Assembly: GCF_028290025.1 (NCBI RefSeq)
Contig: NZ_JAQGKQ010000088.1
Coordinates: forward strand, 124,001 to 188,000
DNA from: Cypionkella sp.
GTDB lineage: Bacteria; Pseudomonadota; Alphaproteobacteria; Rhodobacterales; Rhodobacteraceae
Length of the DNA stretch: 64,000 bases
Reading direction: 5' to 3'
Shown: piece by piece, positions 29,099-37,230 of the stretch
How positions within the stretch are numbered: the first letter of the stretch is position 1
How the letters are laid out: the number at the start of each line of letters is the position of its first letter
Position numbers and translations under genes: made by a program
The notes under the pieces: generated by a model
What the model saw: only the letters and a program-made list of their open reading frames with translations
What the model was told of the DNA's origin: nothing
Database searches by the model: none

Positions 29099-29575
29099 TT
29101 ATGCGATCTCAAGTCGCGCTTTGATGTCGCAGGCAAGTTGGTCTTCCGTATAGGCGCGATTGATCACCCTTTGCGCCAGATCGGTGATTTTCTCAACAGT
29201 TTCAGGCTCGAGTGGGGTGATGAAGCCATTCTCTGCCGTTGCGATGAAAAAGCATTTCTCGCCGTTTAACCGCTTGATCTGGCCCAAAAATGCCAGTTGC
29301 ACCCCGGTATTGGTATCTGCCAGCACTACCCGCCCGTTCAGGCTGATGCGCAGATAGGGCACGGCTTCCTCAGGCCGGCGCGGGGGTGCCTGATCGACAA
29401 TAATCAAGCCCTGCGCCTGCGGCGGTGGCGCTGCTTTGCGGGCCTTGTCCTGAGAATACTTGCCACCGCTCAGGGTATCGGCCAGCTTTTCGATGGTTCC
29501 CCAGTTGCGCTGCAGATATTCCTTGGCGCGCTTGTCTTCCGGCCTTGTCGCGCTAAGTCTAGAATGGATATCCAT
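29099..29575 (-). CDS. Uncharacterised protein of the monooxygenase accessory operon
   Basis: 158 residues from MDIHSRLSATRPEDK, with AAGGAG about 9 nt upstream. No family is recognised. It has a helical N-terminus, a proline-rich linker (APPPQAQG, QAPPRRPEEAVP), then a beta-rich core (YLRISLNGRVVLADTN, LAFLGQIKRLNGEKCFFIATAENGF in pieces) and a helical end. It is probably soluble. It lies directly upstream of the regulator gene and downstream of a 17-bp perfect dyad, so it may be co-transcribed with the regulator from its own promoter. Confidence 0.75.
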   Translation of the reverse strand: MDIHSRLSATRPEDKRAKEYLQRNWGTIEKLADTLSGGKYSQDKARKAAPPPQAQGLIIVDQAPPRRPEEAVPYLRISLNGRVVLADTNTGVQLAFLGQIKRLNGEKCFFIATAENGFITPLEPETVEKITDLAQRVINRAYTEDQLACDIKARLEIA

Positions 29576-29679
29576 CCGACTCACTCCTTGGTGTGCGATG
29601 GGTGTCATTTTGTCGCAGGCTAACACAGCCTGCGGTTTTTCCTGCATTGCATCGAAACCGGGCGAAAAACCCAATCTGC

Positions 29680-29696
29680 TGTAACGATGCGTTACA
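29680..29696. promoter_or_regulatory. Perfect 17-bp dyad, candidate regulator site
   Basis: TGTAACG-ATG-CGTTACA is a perfect palindrome about 105 bp upstream of the 158-residue protein gene. It has the same architecture (TGTAAC-N5-GTTACA) as the two sites at 31484-31520. A Fis-type HTH dimer is the likely reader; MimR-like control is inferred. Confidence 0.7.
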
Positions 29697-29715
29697 CGTA
29701 GGCGTTGCTATGCGC

Positions 29716-29922
29716 CTAGTTTGGCCTCTGCTCGCCACCCGGCTCGGCTTTGCTTTGGATCTTTGCGCCCAAACGGCCCTCGCTGATCCAGCGGGCTGCG
29801 AGCACAAAGCCGCCTGTCGCGAAATCACGACCATGGGCTGCAATCATTTCCTCGCCAATCAGGGCTATGCGCTGAAAGAACGCGTCTTTGCTTTTTTCTT
29901 CTGCGGTGAGTTCTGCGGACAT
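29716..29922 (-). CDS. Small uncharacterised protein of the accessory operon
   Basis: 68 residues, MSAELTAEEKSKDAFF start, predicted mostly helical (FFQRIALIGEEMIAAHG, GGFVLAARWISEG) with a charged tail. There is no signal peptide or membrane span. It begins 25 nt after the beta-propeller gene on the same strand. Function is unknown; size and context suggest a small partner or assembly factor. Confidence 0.65.
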   Translation of the reverse strand: MSAELTAEEKSKDAFFQRIALIGEEMIAAHGRDFATGGFVLAARWISEGRLGAKIQSKAEPGGEQRPN

Positions 29923-29946
29923 CGGAGTGCTTTCTGTGAACAGGGG

Positions 29947-31053
29947 TCAAGATTTGAACATCGCGTCGGGGAATTCGACCAAAGCGACAGAGCCATCGGT
30001 TCCGGCGAGGGCAAGGAAGCGGCCATCCTGCGACCAAACCATTGCGGTGATCCCGGCTCCGGTATCCTCGCGTAGCAAAATCTCCGAAGGTTGGCCGATC
30101 TCGGCAAGGCTGAGCAGCCCGTTGGCATAGCCCACCGCCACCAGATTGCGATTGGGGCAGGTGGCCACGGCATTGACCAGCACCAGCCCTGCCTTGCCCG
30201 TCACCACATCGCGCCCATCCTCCAGCGTCCAAGCGGCAGCCCGGAACGCGCCAGAGGCCACAACGGTATTGGTGTTTTGCTCAAAGCCAAGGCTGCGCAC
30301 GGTCGCGGGGAATTTGCTCCGGTGCAGGGCATGGTTGCGGGCGGTGTCGATCACATAAAACCCATCCGCCGCCACTTGGGCCAGCAGCCAAGCGCCGTCT
30401 GGGTGCCAGTGCAAGGCGGTGGCGGGTTCGGCAAGCTCTGTCACAACGGGTTCGCTGTTCAGATCTTGTAGCGGCAAACGCCACAGCGCATTGCGCTGCG
30501 CCACGGCCAACGTCAGCCCATCGCCCGAGAACGCCAATGCGGTGATCTCAGCGGGAAGCGCAACGGTTTGCGGCTCGGTTGTGTCGGCCATGGCGATATA
30601 AAGCTGCGCCCCACTCGCATAGGCCAACACCTTGCCATCCGCCGACGCCGCCAAGACCTGAATCCCCGCCTGCGACCGCGGCGGGATATGATAGGCGATC
30701 CCCCCCGCCGACAGCGCGTTGATCCGCCCGCTGGTTTTGGCAAAGGCAAAACCCTGCGCGCCAAACGCCACCACATCCGAGCTGCGCCCCTCGGTGAACT
30801 CCGCCGCTTTCAACGGCAGGAACGGCTTTTCCCGCGCCGCAATCGTCAGTCGCCCGGTGTCAATCGCCCGCCGTGTGCGCAGGGCGGGCGAGGCTTTATC
30901 CGCCGTCGCCGCCAGGTGCACCGAGCCATCGGCGCAGGCGAAGGCGACGGCGGATATATCAGCGTTAAAGCTGATCTGCCGCACGGGCGAGGCCAGCTGC
31001 CAATCGCGCGCGATCAGGTCAAAAAGCTGCAAATGGGCGCGTTCGTCTTTCAT
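29947..31053 (-). CDS. WD40/YVTN-like beta-propeller protein
   Basis: 368 residues. Repeated strands of the type ISAVAFACADGSVHL, ITALAFSGDGLTLAVAQ, ALHWHPDGAWLLAQV, NAVATCPNRNLVAVGYANG and ITAMVWSQDGRFLALAGTDG give about seven blades. There is no signal peptide, so it is cytoplasmic. A strong GGGGGGAAG ribosome site precedes the ATG. It lies second in the minus operon divergent from the monooxygenase. Such propellers act as protein-interaction scaffolds; the role here is unknown. Confidence 0.85.
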   Translation of the reverse strand: MKDERAHLQLFDLIARDWQLASPVRQISFNADISAVAFACADGSVHLAATADKASPALRTRRAIDTGRLTIAAREKPFLPLKAAEFTEGRSSDVVAFGAQGFAFAKTSGRINALSAGGIAYHIPPRSQAGIQVLAASADGKVLAYASGAQLYIAMADTTEPQTVALPAEITALAFSGDGLTLAVAQRNALWRLPLQDLNSEPVVTELAEPATALHWHPDGAWLLAQVAADGFYVIDTARNHALHRSKFPATVRSLGFEQNTNTVVASGAFRAAAWTLEDGRDVVTGKAGLVLVNAVATCPNRNLVAVGYANGLLSLAEIGQPSEILLREDTGAGITAMVWSQDGRFLALAGTDGSVALVEFPDAMFKS

Positions 31054-31065
31054 ACTTCCCCCCGG

Positions 31066-31389
31066 TTATGATTGGCACAGCGCGGAAATATCAGTCGCAA
31101 TCCGGGCCAGTAGCGCTTCCAGCTTCTCAGTTTCATGCTCGGTGTCAGTCAAGGCTTGCTGGGCGACACTCTGCTCTAGGTAGAGTTGATCCAGCGCCGC
31201 TTGCGCAGCGGTTTGATCAGCAGACCCCGTCAGATCACGCTCAGCACACATGACTTCAATCTCTTTGCCAGCCACCCGTTGACGCTTGCTCAGCAGCTTG
31301 CAATTCTCTTGGCACAGCAATCCGACCACCGCGACCCGCAGCTTTTGCAGCTCGGCCATTTTGTCAGAAATCTGTTCTATATCAGACAT
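31066..31389 (-). CDS. Coiled-coil protein, first gene of the accessory operon
   Basis: 107 residues, nearly all predicted helix (MSDIEQISDKMAELQKL, AQQALTDTEHETEKLEALL) with long heptad-like stretches and four cysteines (two in LLCQENCKLL). No family is recognised. It is the first minus-strand gene, divergent from mimA across a 370-bp regulatory region, and is followed 12 nt later by the beta-propeller gene. It could be a scaffold or redox-sensing partner; that is inference. Confidence 0.7.
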   Translation of the reverse strand: MSDIEQISDKMAELQKLRVAVVGLLCQENCKLLSKRQRVAGKEIEVMCAERDLTGSADQTAAQAALDQLYLEQSVAQQALTDTEHETEKLEALLARIATDISALCQS

Positions 31390-31483
31390 ATGCTTGCCTC
31401 GCGCCCAAACCGGAACGTCCCGATTTTTCCTTCGCAGCCCGCAGCATATCTGTCGCCGCTAACATTGCGACACATTCTGAATC

Positions 31484-31500
31484 CGTAACCATTCATTACA
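31484..31500. promoter_or_regulatory. Regulator dyad A upstream of mimA
   Basis: CGTAACCATTCATTACA matches TGTAAC-N5-GTTACA with two changes. It lies 20 bp, two helical turns, from dyad B. Confidence 0.6.
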
Positions 31501-31503
31501 AAC

Positions 31504-31520
31504 CGTAGCCGTTCGTTACA
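31504..31520. promoter_or_regulatory. Regulator dyad B upstream of mimA
   Basis: CGTAGCCGTTCGTTACA matches TGTAAC-N5-GTTACA with two changes. It lies on the same helix face as dyad A, about 240 bp before the mimA start. Confidence 0.6.
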
Positions 31521-31759
31521 GAAAATTATCTGTTTGGTCGCAGCCGATTTTGGCCCCTACATGGCCTCACCGAAGAAAAAGAACGGCCGCTGCGACAACT
31601 CAAGGTGGCTCAAAGAACGAAGGAAGGGAGGCCTGCGTTGCGAATGAAATTCACATCCCGTGAAACTGATCCGACGTCTTGGATGGCTGCGATGCGCAGT
31701 TCTCTGACCTTTGCCGACGGTCCTGCCCACATCAACACCAACCAAAAAGGTGAGCAACA

Positions 31760-33427
31760 ATGTCGACTCTGACACTCAACAAAATTACCGCGCAAAAGGG
31801 CATTTCGGTGGCCGATGCTACCCGCAAATGCGCCGATCTGGGGTGGAATCCTTCCTACGTGCGGGAAGCGATGACCTACCCCTCCGACTATAAGATCACC
31901 AAAGCCCCCCGCGATCCGATGAAGCAGGTGCTGCGGTCGTACTTCTCCATGCAGGAAGAAAAGGACAACCGGGTTTACGGTGCCTTGGATGCGGCTTTGC
32001 GTGGCGACATGTTCCGCAATGTCGAACCGCGCTGGGTCGAATGGATGAAGCTGTTCCTGGCGATCATCCCGTTCCCGGAAATCAGCGCCGCCCGCTCAAT
32101 GGCGATGGTCAGCCGTCTGGCGCCCGGTGAAGACCTGCGCACCGGTTTCACCATGCAGATGGTCGATGAATTCCGCCACTCCACGATTCAGATGAACCTG
32201 AAGAAGTGGTATATGGAGAACTACATCGACCCGGCGGGTTTTGATATCACCGAAGAAGCCTTCGGCAAATGCTATGCCACCACCATTGGGCGGCAGTTCG
32301 GCGAAGGTTTCATCACCGGCGATGCAATGACCTCGGCCTGTATGTATCTGACCGTTGTGGCAGAGACCGCGTTCACCAACACGCTGTTTGTGGCGATGCC
32401 TTCGGAAGCCGCGCGCAATGGCGACTATGCTTTGCCCACGGTGTTCCTGTCGGTGCAGTCGGACGAGAGCCGTCACATCGGTAACGGCCACTCGCTGATG
32501 ATGGCCGCGCTGAAAGAGCCGGAAAACCACCTGCTCATTGAGCGCGACATGAAATATGCCTTCTGGCAAAACCATGCCATCGTTGATGCTGCCATCGGCA
32601 CGTTCATCGAATACGGCACCACCGACCGCGACAAGAACAAAGAAAGCTATGCCGAGATGTGGCATCGCTGGGTCTATGAAGATTACTACCGCACCTACAT
32701 GCTGCCGATGGAAAAATACGGCATCAAAATTCACCACGATGACGTGACCCTGGCGTGGGAGCGGATCACCAAGAAGAATTACGTTCACAAGATTGGGCAA
32801 TTCTTTGCGGTGGGCTGGCCGGTGAACTTCTGGCGGATCGAAGCGCAGACCGAGAAAGATTTTGAATGGTTCGAGCATAAGTATCCCGGTTGGTATGCCG
32901 AATTCGGCGACTTCTGGAAATGGTATGCCAAGTTGTCGAAGCCCGGCCAGAAGGTGATCACGTTCAACGAGGAAGTTGGCTACGTTTATCCGCACCGCTG
33001 CTGGTCAAGCCTTGTGCCTTGCGTCATCCGTGAGGATATGGTTGTAGGCGAGCTGAACGGCCAATTGCACACGTTTGCGCATGAAATCGATCGCTGGACG
33101 GCGGTGGAGGCTTTCGCCGACGAATTCCAAGGTCGTCCGACGCCAGCGATGGGCCGGTTCTCGGGCAAACGCGAATGGGAGACGCTGTATGATGGCGTTG
33201 ATCTGGCCGATGCGATTGTCGATCTTAACTTTGTCCGCTCCGACGGCAAAACCCTGATCCCGCAACCGCATTTGCGCTTTGACGACAAAGACATGTGGAC
33301 GCTGGACCATGTGCGCGGCCACACGCTCGGATCACCGCTGAACGCGCTGCGCGGCATGGATGAGGCAACCCGTAAGGCGCATCTCGCCGATTACGCCAAG
33401 GGTTTCACCATCAACCCCTGCAACTAA
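31760..33427 (+). CDS. mimA: Soluble di-iron monooxygenase, large hydroxylase subunit (MimA/PrmA type)
   Basis: 555-residue catalytic subunit of a bacterial multicomponent monooxygenase. The carboxylate-bridged di-iron ligands are all visible: Glu107 in PFPEISAAR, Glu137 and His140 in DEFRH, Glu202 in VVAETAF, Glu236 and His239 in DESRH. The flanking sequence (NRVYGALDAALRG, IQMNLKKWYMENYIDPAGFD in part, WTLDHVRGHTLGSPLNAL) closely resembles propane/acetone/phenol monooxygenases of actinobacteria and Methylocella-type bacteria. Complete and in frame. It is the first gene of a mimABCD-amidohydrolase-DUF59-groEL-adh operon. Substrate cannot be told from sequence; propane, acetone and phenol are known for relatives. 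Confidence 0.94.
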   Translation: MSTLTLNKITAQKGISVADATRKCADLGWNPSYVREAMTYPSDYKITKAPRDPMKQVLRSYFSMQEEKDNRVYGALDAALRGDMFRNVEPRWVEWMKLFLAIIPFPEISAARSMAMVSRLAPGEDLRTGFTMQMVDEFRHSTIQMNLKKWYMENYIDPAGFDITEEAFGKCYATTIGRQFGEGFITGDAMTSACMYLTVVAETAFTNTLFVAMPSEAARNGDYALPTVFLSVQSDESRHIGNGHSLMMAALKEPENHLLIERDMKYAFWQNHAIVDAAIGTFIEYGTTDRDKNKESYAEMWHRWVYEDYYRTYMLPMEKYGIKIHHDDVTLAWERITKKNYVHKIGQFFAVGWPVNFWRIEAQTEKDFEWFEHKYPGWYAEFGDFWKWYAKLSKPGQKVITFNEEVGYVYPHRCWSSLVPCVIREDMVVGELNGQLHTFAHEIDRWTAVEAFADEFQGRPTPAMGRFSGKREWETLYDGVDLADAIVDLNFVRSDGKTLIPQPHLRFDDKDMWTLDHVRGHTLGSPLNALRGMDEATRKAHLADYAKGFTINPCN

Positions 33428-33437
33428 CCCGATGATT

Positions 33438-33460
33438 ATGGGCCGGAAACTCCGGCCCAT
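33438..33460 (+). terminator. Intercistronic hairpin after mimA
   Basis: Perfect 10-bp stem ATGGGCCGGA-AAC-TCCGGCCCAT, 10 nt past the mimA stop. No U-run follows, so it is more likely an mRNA end-stabiliser or attenuator that raises mimA over mimB than a full terminator. Confidence 0.7.
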
Positions 33461-33527
33461 ACCACCCCACACCGCTGCCCGCTTTGGGTAGGGGATTGAA
33501 ACCTGCACTCTGCAAAAGGCGCATCAG

Positions 33528-34592
33528 ATGTCAGAAACCTTCACCGTTCGATTGGAACCCGTCGGGGTCGAATTCGAAGTTGAATCCGGCGAGACCGTGC
33601 TGGACGCCGCCTTCCGTCAGGGCATTTCGCTGCCACATGGCTGCAAAGAGGGCCAATGTTCGGCCTGCAAATGCAACCTTGTCGAAGGCGAGGTCGAGCT
33701 GCTGAAATACTCTACCTTCGCGCTGTCGGATGGCGAGCGTGAGCAGGGCGGTATCTTGCTGTGCCGATCCCTCCCACAAGACGATCTGACTATCGAGCTG
33801 CTGAATTTCGACGAAGAACTGCTGTCGAAATCCATCGCGGTCAAAGACTTCAAGGGTAAGATCACGGCCAAATCCAACCTGACGCATGACATACGGGCCA
33901 TCGAAATTGATATCGAAACGCCGATCAAATTTTGGGCCGGGCAATATGTCGACATCACCGTCAGAACCAAAGATGGGGAGGAGATTACGCGCTCGTTCTC
34001 CATGGCAAATACGCCGGACCAAACCCAAAAACTTCGGTTCATCATCAAAAAATACCCCGACGGAAAGTTCAGCCGCGAACTCGACGCAGGCGGTATCGAA
34101 ATCGGAGCCTCCGTCACCGTCCGCGGACCGTACGGCACCTGCTTCCGCCGTGAAGGACGCGAAGGGCCGATAGTGCTGGTCGCCGCGGGCTCGGGGATGT
34201 CGCCAATCTGGTCGATCCTGCACGACCACGTCGCCAGCGGCGAAAGCCGCCCGGTGCATTTCTTCTACGGCGCGCGCACACAGACCGATCTGTTCTACCT
34301 GCCGCAGATCGCAGCCATCACCGCAGCCCACCCCGAAATAACGTTCACCCCGGTTCTGTCACACGCCAGCGATGATCCCGATTGGCACGGCGCACAAGGC
34401 TTTGTGCATCAGGTGGTTGGCAGCGAATTGAAACGCCTGAATGTCGAGGGCGGCGATGCCTATGCTTGCGGTCCACCGCCGATGATCGACGCGCTTAGCC
34501 CGGTTCTGTTCATGCTCGATTTCGACCCCGAGCGCACCTTTTACGACAAGTTTACTCCGTCGACCGCACCCGCGCCAATCAAAGCGCATTGA
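33528..34592 (+). CDS. mimB: Monooxygenase reductase component
   Basis: 354 residues carrying electrons from NADH to the hydroxylase. A plant-type [2Fe-2S] domain has Cys39, Cys44, Cys47 (CKEGQCSAC) and Cys79 (LCRS). An FAD domain with RSFSMAN (RxYS-type motif) and an NAD domain with VAAGSGMSPIWSIL and the C-terminal YACGPPPMID follow. The order ferredoxin-FAD-NAD is normal for MimB/PrmB. It is separated from mimA by a hairpin and from mimC by another. Confidence 0.95.
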   Translation: MSETFTVRLEPVGVEFEVESGETVLDAAFRQGISLPHGCKEGQCSACKCNLVEGEVELLKYSTFALSDGEREQGGILLCRSLPQDDLTIELLNFDEELLSKSIAVKDFKGKITAKSNLTHDIRAIEIDIETPIKFWAGQYVDITVRTKDGEEITRSFSMANTPDQTQKLRFIIKKYPDGKFSRELDAGGIEIGASVTVRGPYGTCFRREGREGPIVLVAAGSGMSPIWSILHDHVASGESRPVHFFYGARTQTDLFYLPQIAAITAAHPEITFTPVLSHASDDPDWHGAQGFVHQVVGSELKRLNVEGGDAYACGPPPMIDALSPVLFMLDFDPERTFYDKFTPSTAPAPIKAH

Positions 34593-34608
34593 TTTCTGAT
34601 TTAGATCC

Positions 34609-34624
34609 GGGGGGTTAACCCCCC
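34609..34624 (+). terminator. Intercistronic hairpin between mimB and mimC
   Basis: GGGGGG-TTAA-CCCCCC, 17 nt past the mimB stop. No U-run follows. It is probably a processing or stabilising element. Confidence 0.6.
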
Positions 34625-34642
34625 ACCACAAGGGAGAGAGAC

Positions 34643-35701
34643 ATGGTTGCCACATCAAGCTCGGTTGGCTCAGGCGCCGCAGGGGCCGCGATTTTCGCCG
34701 ACAGCGAAAGCCGCAAATATCGCTACTTTGAACCCCGCGCCAAGCGCGCCACCCATTACGAAGATGTCACCGTCGACGTGCAGCCCGACCCGGAGCGCTA
34801 TTTGATCCAGGATTGGATCATCTCGTTTCCAGATGGTCGCGGTGCCTATGAGAAAAACTTCACCAAGGCGCAAAGCAGCAACTGGCACGCCTTTCGCGCC
34901 CCCGATCAGGAATGGGAGCGCACGCATTACCAGCGCCAGTCGCGTATCGAGGTGATGGTGCAGGCGGTGATCGCCAATGGTCGCAAATCCGGCGCGCAGA
35001 TGGCCTTTGACGCGGCCTGGGGCAAGACCTTACAGAAGCATCTGGGCGCTTGGAAACACGCTGAATTTGGCTTGGGCTGTGCGCTGATGCAGGCGCAGCG
35101 CGGCGGCTACACCCAGATGATCAACAATGCGACGCTGACCAACTCGTCGTATAAGCTGCGGCTGTCACAGGACATCACGCTGTATCTGGCCGAGATCGGC
35201 ATGGATATTGCGGGCTGGGATGACGAGGCCGGCAAAACCGGCTGGCTGGAAGACCCGATGTGGCAAGGCACCCGCGAAGCCGTTGAAACCATCATGGGCA
35301 CCGAAGATTATCTCGAACAGTATTTCGCGATCAATCTGGTGTTCGAGCCGCTGGTCGGAGAGCTGTTCCGCTCAGGCTTCCTGATGCAGTTTGGCGCGGC
35401 CAACAACGACTTTATGACGCCTTCGGTGATTGCTGCGGCAGAGGGCGATTACGAGCGTAACCTCGCCAATGCCATCGACCTGATCTGGCTTCTCACCCAT
35501 GACGAAAAGTTCGGCGCGCAAAACCGCACGTTGTTTCAATCCTGGGCCCAGAAGCACAGCGCGCTGGCCGACAAGGCCGCCCGCCAGTTGCAACCGATCT
35601 GGTCGAAGCCGCATTCCAAGCCTGTCAGCTTTGAAGAAGCGCGCGCCGTTTCCGAAGAGCGCTTTGCCAAGATCCTTGGCGAAGTTTCCCTGTCCCGCTG
35701 A
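34643..35701 (+). CDS. mimC: Monooxygenase small hydroxylase subunit
   Basis: 352 residues of the ferritin-like beta subunit. It has no iron ligands, as expected. Family marks include SRKYRYFEPRAKRATHYEDVT-type N-terminal sequence (here in pieces RYFEPRAKRATHYED), QSRIEVMVQAVIANGR, and NDFMTPSVIAAAEGDYERN in part. AAGGGAGAGAG precedes the ATG. It forms the (alpha-beta)2 hydroxylase with MimA. Confidence 0.93.
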   Translation: MVATSSSVGSGAAGAAIFADSESRKYRYFEPRAKRATHYEDVTVDVQPDPERYLIQDWIISFPDGRGAYEKNFTKAQSSNWHAFRAPDQEWERTHYQRQSRIEVMVQAVIANGRKSGAQMAFDAAWGKTLQKHLGAWKHAEFGLGCALMQAQRGGYTQMINNATLTNSSYKLRLSQDITLYLAEIGMDIAGWDDEAGKTGWLEDPMWQGTREAVETIMGTEDYLEQYFAINLVFEPLVGELFRSGFLMQFGAANNDFMTPSVIAAAEGDYERNLANAIDLIWLLTHDEKFGAQNRTLFQSWAQKHSALADKAARQLQPIWSKPHSKPVSFEEARAVSEERFAKILGEVSLSR

Positions 35702-35714
35702 AAGGAAGTCCCCC

Positions 35715-36083
35715 ATGTCAACCGTTGCACGCGACAATTCGCACGACAACATCTTCAAGGCGATGAAAGACATCACCTTTGAGAAAACCATTTCTCATCA
35801 ATGCGGTGTCACGATGTCGGATTCGGTCGAGGCCCGCGCCATCGCCGAATTCATGGATGCCAAGCCGGGGGTGACGGTAACGTATAACCCGGCGCTGATC
35901 CGCATTGATGGCTCCGGCAAGTTGATCTTCAAAATGGATGAGATCGGAGAGTTTTTGGGCCGCGAAATGACCGCCGAATTGTTCGAGGTCAATTCCTCGA
36001 CCCACTACGGCCGCATGGTGCGCACCGACGACAACACGGTGATCCTGTTCGGCGATATGAACGAGATGCTCGAATACATCTGA
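35715..36083 (+). CDS. mimD: Monooxygenase coupling/effector protein
   Basis: 122 residues from MSTVARDNSHDN, with AAAGGAAG upstream. MmoB/DmpM family: MSDSVEARAIAEFMDAK, VTYNPALIRIDGSGKL and the acidic C-terminus. It binds the hydroxylase and gates oxygen and substrate access. It starts 13 nt after mimC. Confidence 0.93.
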   Translation: MSTVARDNSHDNIFKAMKDITFEKTISHQCGVTMSDSVEARAIAEFMDAKPGVTVTYNPALIRIDGSGKLIFKMDEIGEFLGREMTAELFEVNSSTHYGRMVRTDDNTVILFGDMNEMLEYI

Positions 36084-36097
36084 CATCTTCGATTTTC

Positions 36098-36169
36098 GCA
36101 AATCGGGCGGGAAAACCGCTTCACACTTTTCCCTGATTTGCTTCGCGGCGCGGGGGCAAACCCCGCGCC
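36098..36169 (+). terminator. Two intercistronic hairpins after mimD
   Basis: The first pairs GCAAATC (36098-36104) with GATTTGC (36135-36141) and GGGAAAA with TTTTCCC inside it. The second is a 9-bp perfect stem GGCGCGGGG (36147-36155) with CCCCGCGCC (36161-36169). They may partly terminate transcription and set the ratio of MimABCD to downstream genes. Confidence 0.65.
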
Positions 36170-36200
36170 CCCACTCACCCCATTCCCAAAGGCGACGAAG

Positions 36201-37226
36201 ATGTATGTAACCCCCGAAGGCAAAGAGATTTTCGTTCTGGATGGCCACGCCCATTTCTGGGACGGCAGCCCCGAAAACCAGAAGAACATCCACGGCAAGC
36301 AGTTCATTGATTGCTTCTACGCCTATCACACCGGCCTCTCCCCGAAGGAAGAGCTGTGGGACAAGAAGAAATTTGAGAAATACAGCGCTGATGACCTCTA
36401 CCAAGACCTGTTCATCGACGGGCCGGACGATATGGCGATCCTGAATTCGACCTATCTGTCGGATTTCTACAAAGACGGCTTCAACAACATCGAACGCAAT
36501 ATGTCGGTGGCGAAGAAATTCCCCAGCCGTTTTATCGTCAACGGCGCGTTTGATCCGCGCGACGGCCAAAAAGCCTTGGAATACATCCACTTCATGAAAG
36601 AAAGTTACGACATCAAGGGGGTGAAAATGTACACCGCCGAGTGGAATGGGGAGTCCAAAGGCTGGCGGCTGAACGACCCCGCCGCCTACAAATGCTTCGA
36701 GCTCTGCGACAAGCTCGGCATTAAGAACATCCATGTCCACAAAGGCCCGACCATCCTGCCGCTGAACAAAGACGCCTTCGATGTGCATGATGTCGATTAC
36801 GCCGCCACCGATTTCCAAGGCCTGAACTGGATCATCGAGCATTGCGGCCTGCCGCGTCTGGACGATTTCTGCTGGATCGCGACGCAGGAGACCAATGTTT
36901 ATGGCGGTCTTGCCGTGGCGCTGCCGTTCATCCATTCGCGTCCGCGCTATTTCGGCGAAATCATCGCCGAGTTGTTGTTCTGGATCGGGCCAGAGAAGAT
37001 CTTGTTCGGCTCGGATTACGCGATCTGGACGCCGAAATGGCTGGTCGAAAAGCTGTGGGCGTTCCAGATCCCCGAGGATATTTCGGCGGAACGCGGTGGC
37101 GTGCAACTGACCGATGAGATCAAGGAAAAGATCCTCGGCCTGAATATGGCGAAGCTTTACAACATCGACGTGGCAGCCCGGAAGGCCGAGTTTTCCGCCC
37201 ATCCGATGTCGCTCGCGGCGGAATGA
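36201..37226 (+). CDS. Amidohydrolase-2 family protein of the monooxygenase operon
   Basis: 341 residues from MYVTPEGKEIFVLDGHAHFWDG. The TIM-barrel metal site is suggested by DGHAHFW, NIHVHKGP, the IIEHCGLP strand and LFGSDYAIW. Relatives are constant members of mim/prm clusters, where deletion studies of neighbours imply a role in maturation or metabolism of the product; its reaction is unknown. It starts after the double hairpin and runs 4 nt into the next gene's leader. Confidence 0.88.
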   Translation: MYVTPEGKEIFVLDGHAHFWDGSPENQKNIHGKQFIDCFYAYHTGLSPKEELWDKKKFEKYSADDLYQDLFIDGPDDMAILNSTYLSDFYKDGFNNIERNMSVAKKFPSRFIVNGAFDPRDGQKALEYIHFMKESYDIKGVKMYTAEWNGESKGWRLNDPAAYKCFELCDKLGIKNIHVHKGPTILPLNKDAFDVHDVDYAATDFQGLNWIIEHCGLPRLDDFCWIATQETNVYGGLAVALPFIHSRPRYFGEIIAELLFWIGPEKILFGSDYAIWTPKWLVEKLWAFQIPEDISAERGGVQLTDEIKEKILGLNMAKLYNIDVAARKAEFSAHPMSLAAE

Positions 37227-37230
37227 TCAG

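Larger units (their letters stand above)
31390..31759. promoter_or_regulatory. Divergent control region of the monooxygenase locus
   Basis: 370 bp between the accessory operon and mimA. It contains an inverted repeat TGTCGC-N10-GCGACA (31451-31472), two tandem 17-bp dyads (31484-31520), and a GG-N10-GC arrangement at 31550-31566 (TTGGCCCCTACATGGCC) that only loosely resembles a sigma-54 promoter. No clear sigma-70 promoter was found. No open frame of note. Confidence 0.65.

Noticed and set aside
35718-37202. 494-codon open frame on the minus strand
   Set aside because: It lies antisense to mimD and the amidohydrolase, both with clear family motifs, and has no recognisable domains. Long antisense frames are expected at high GC.
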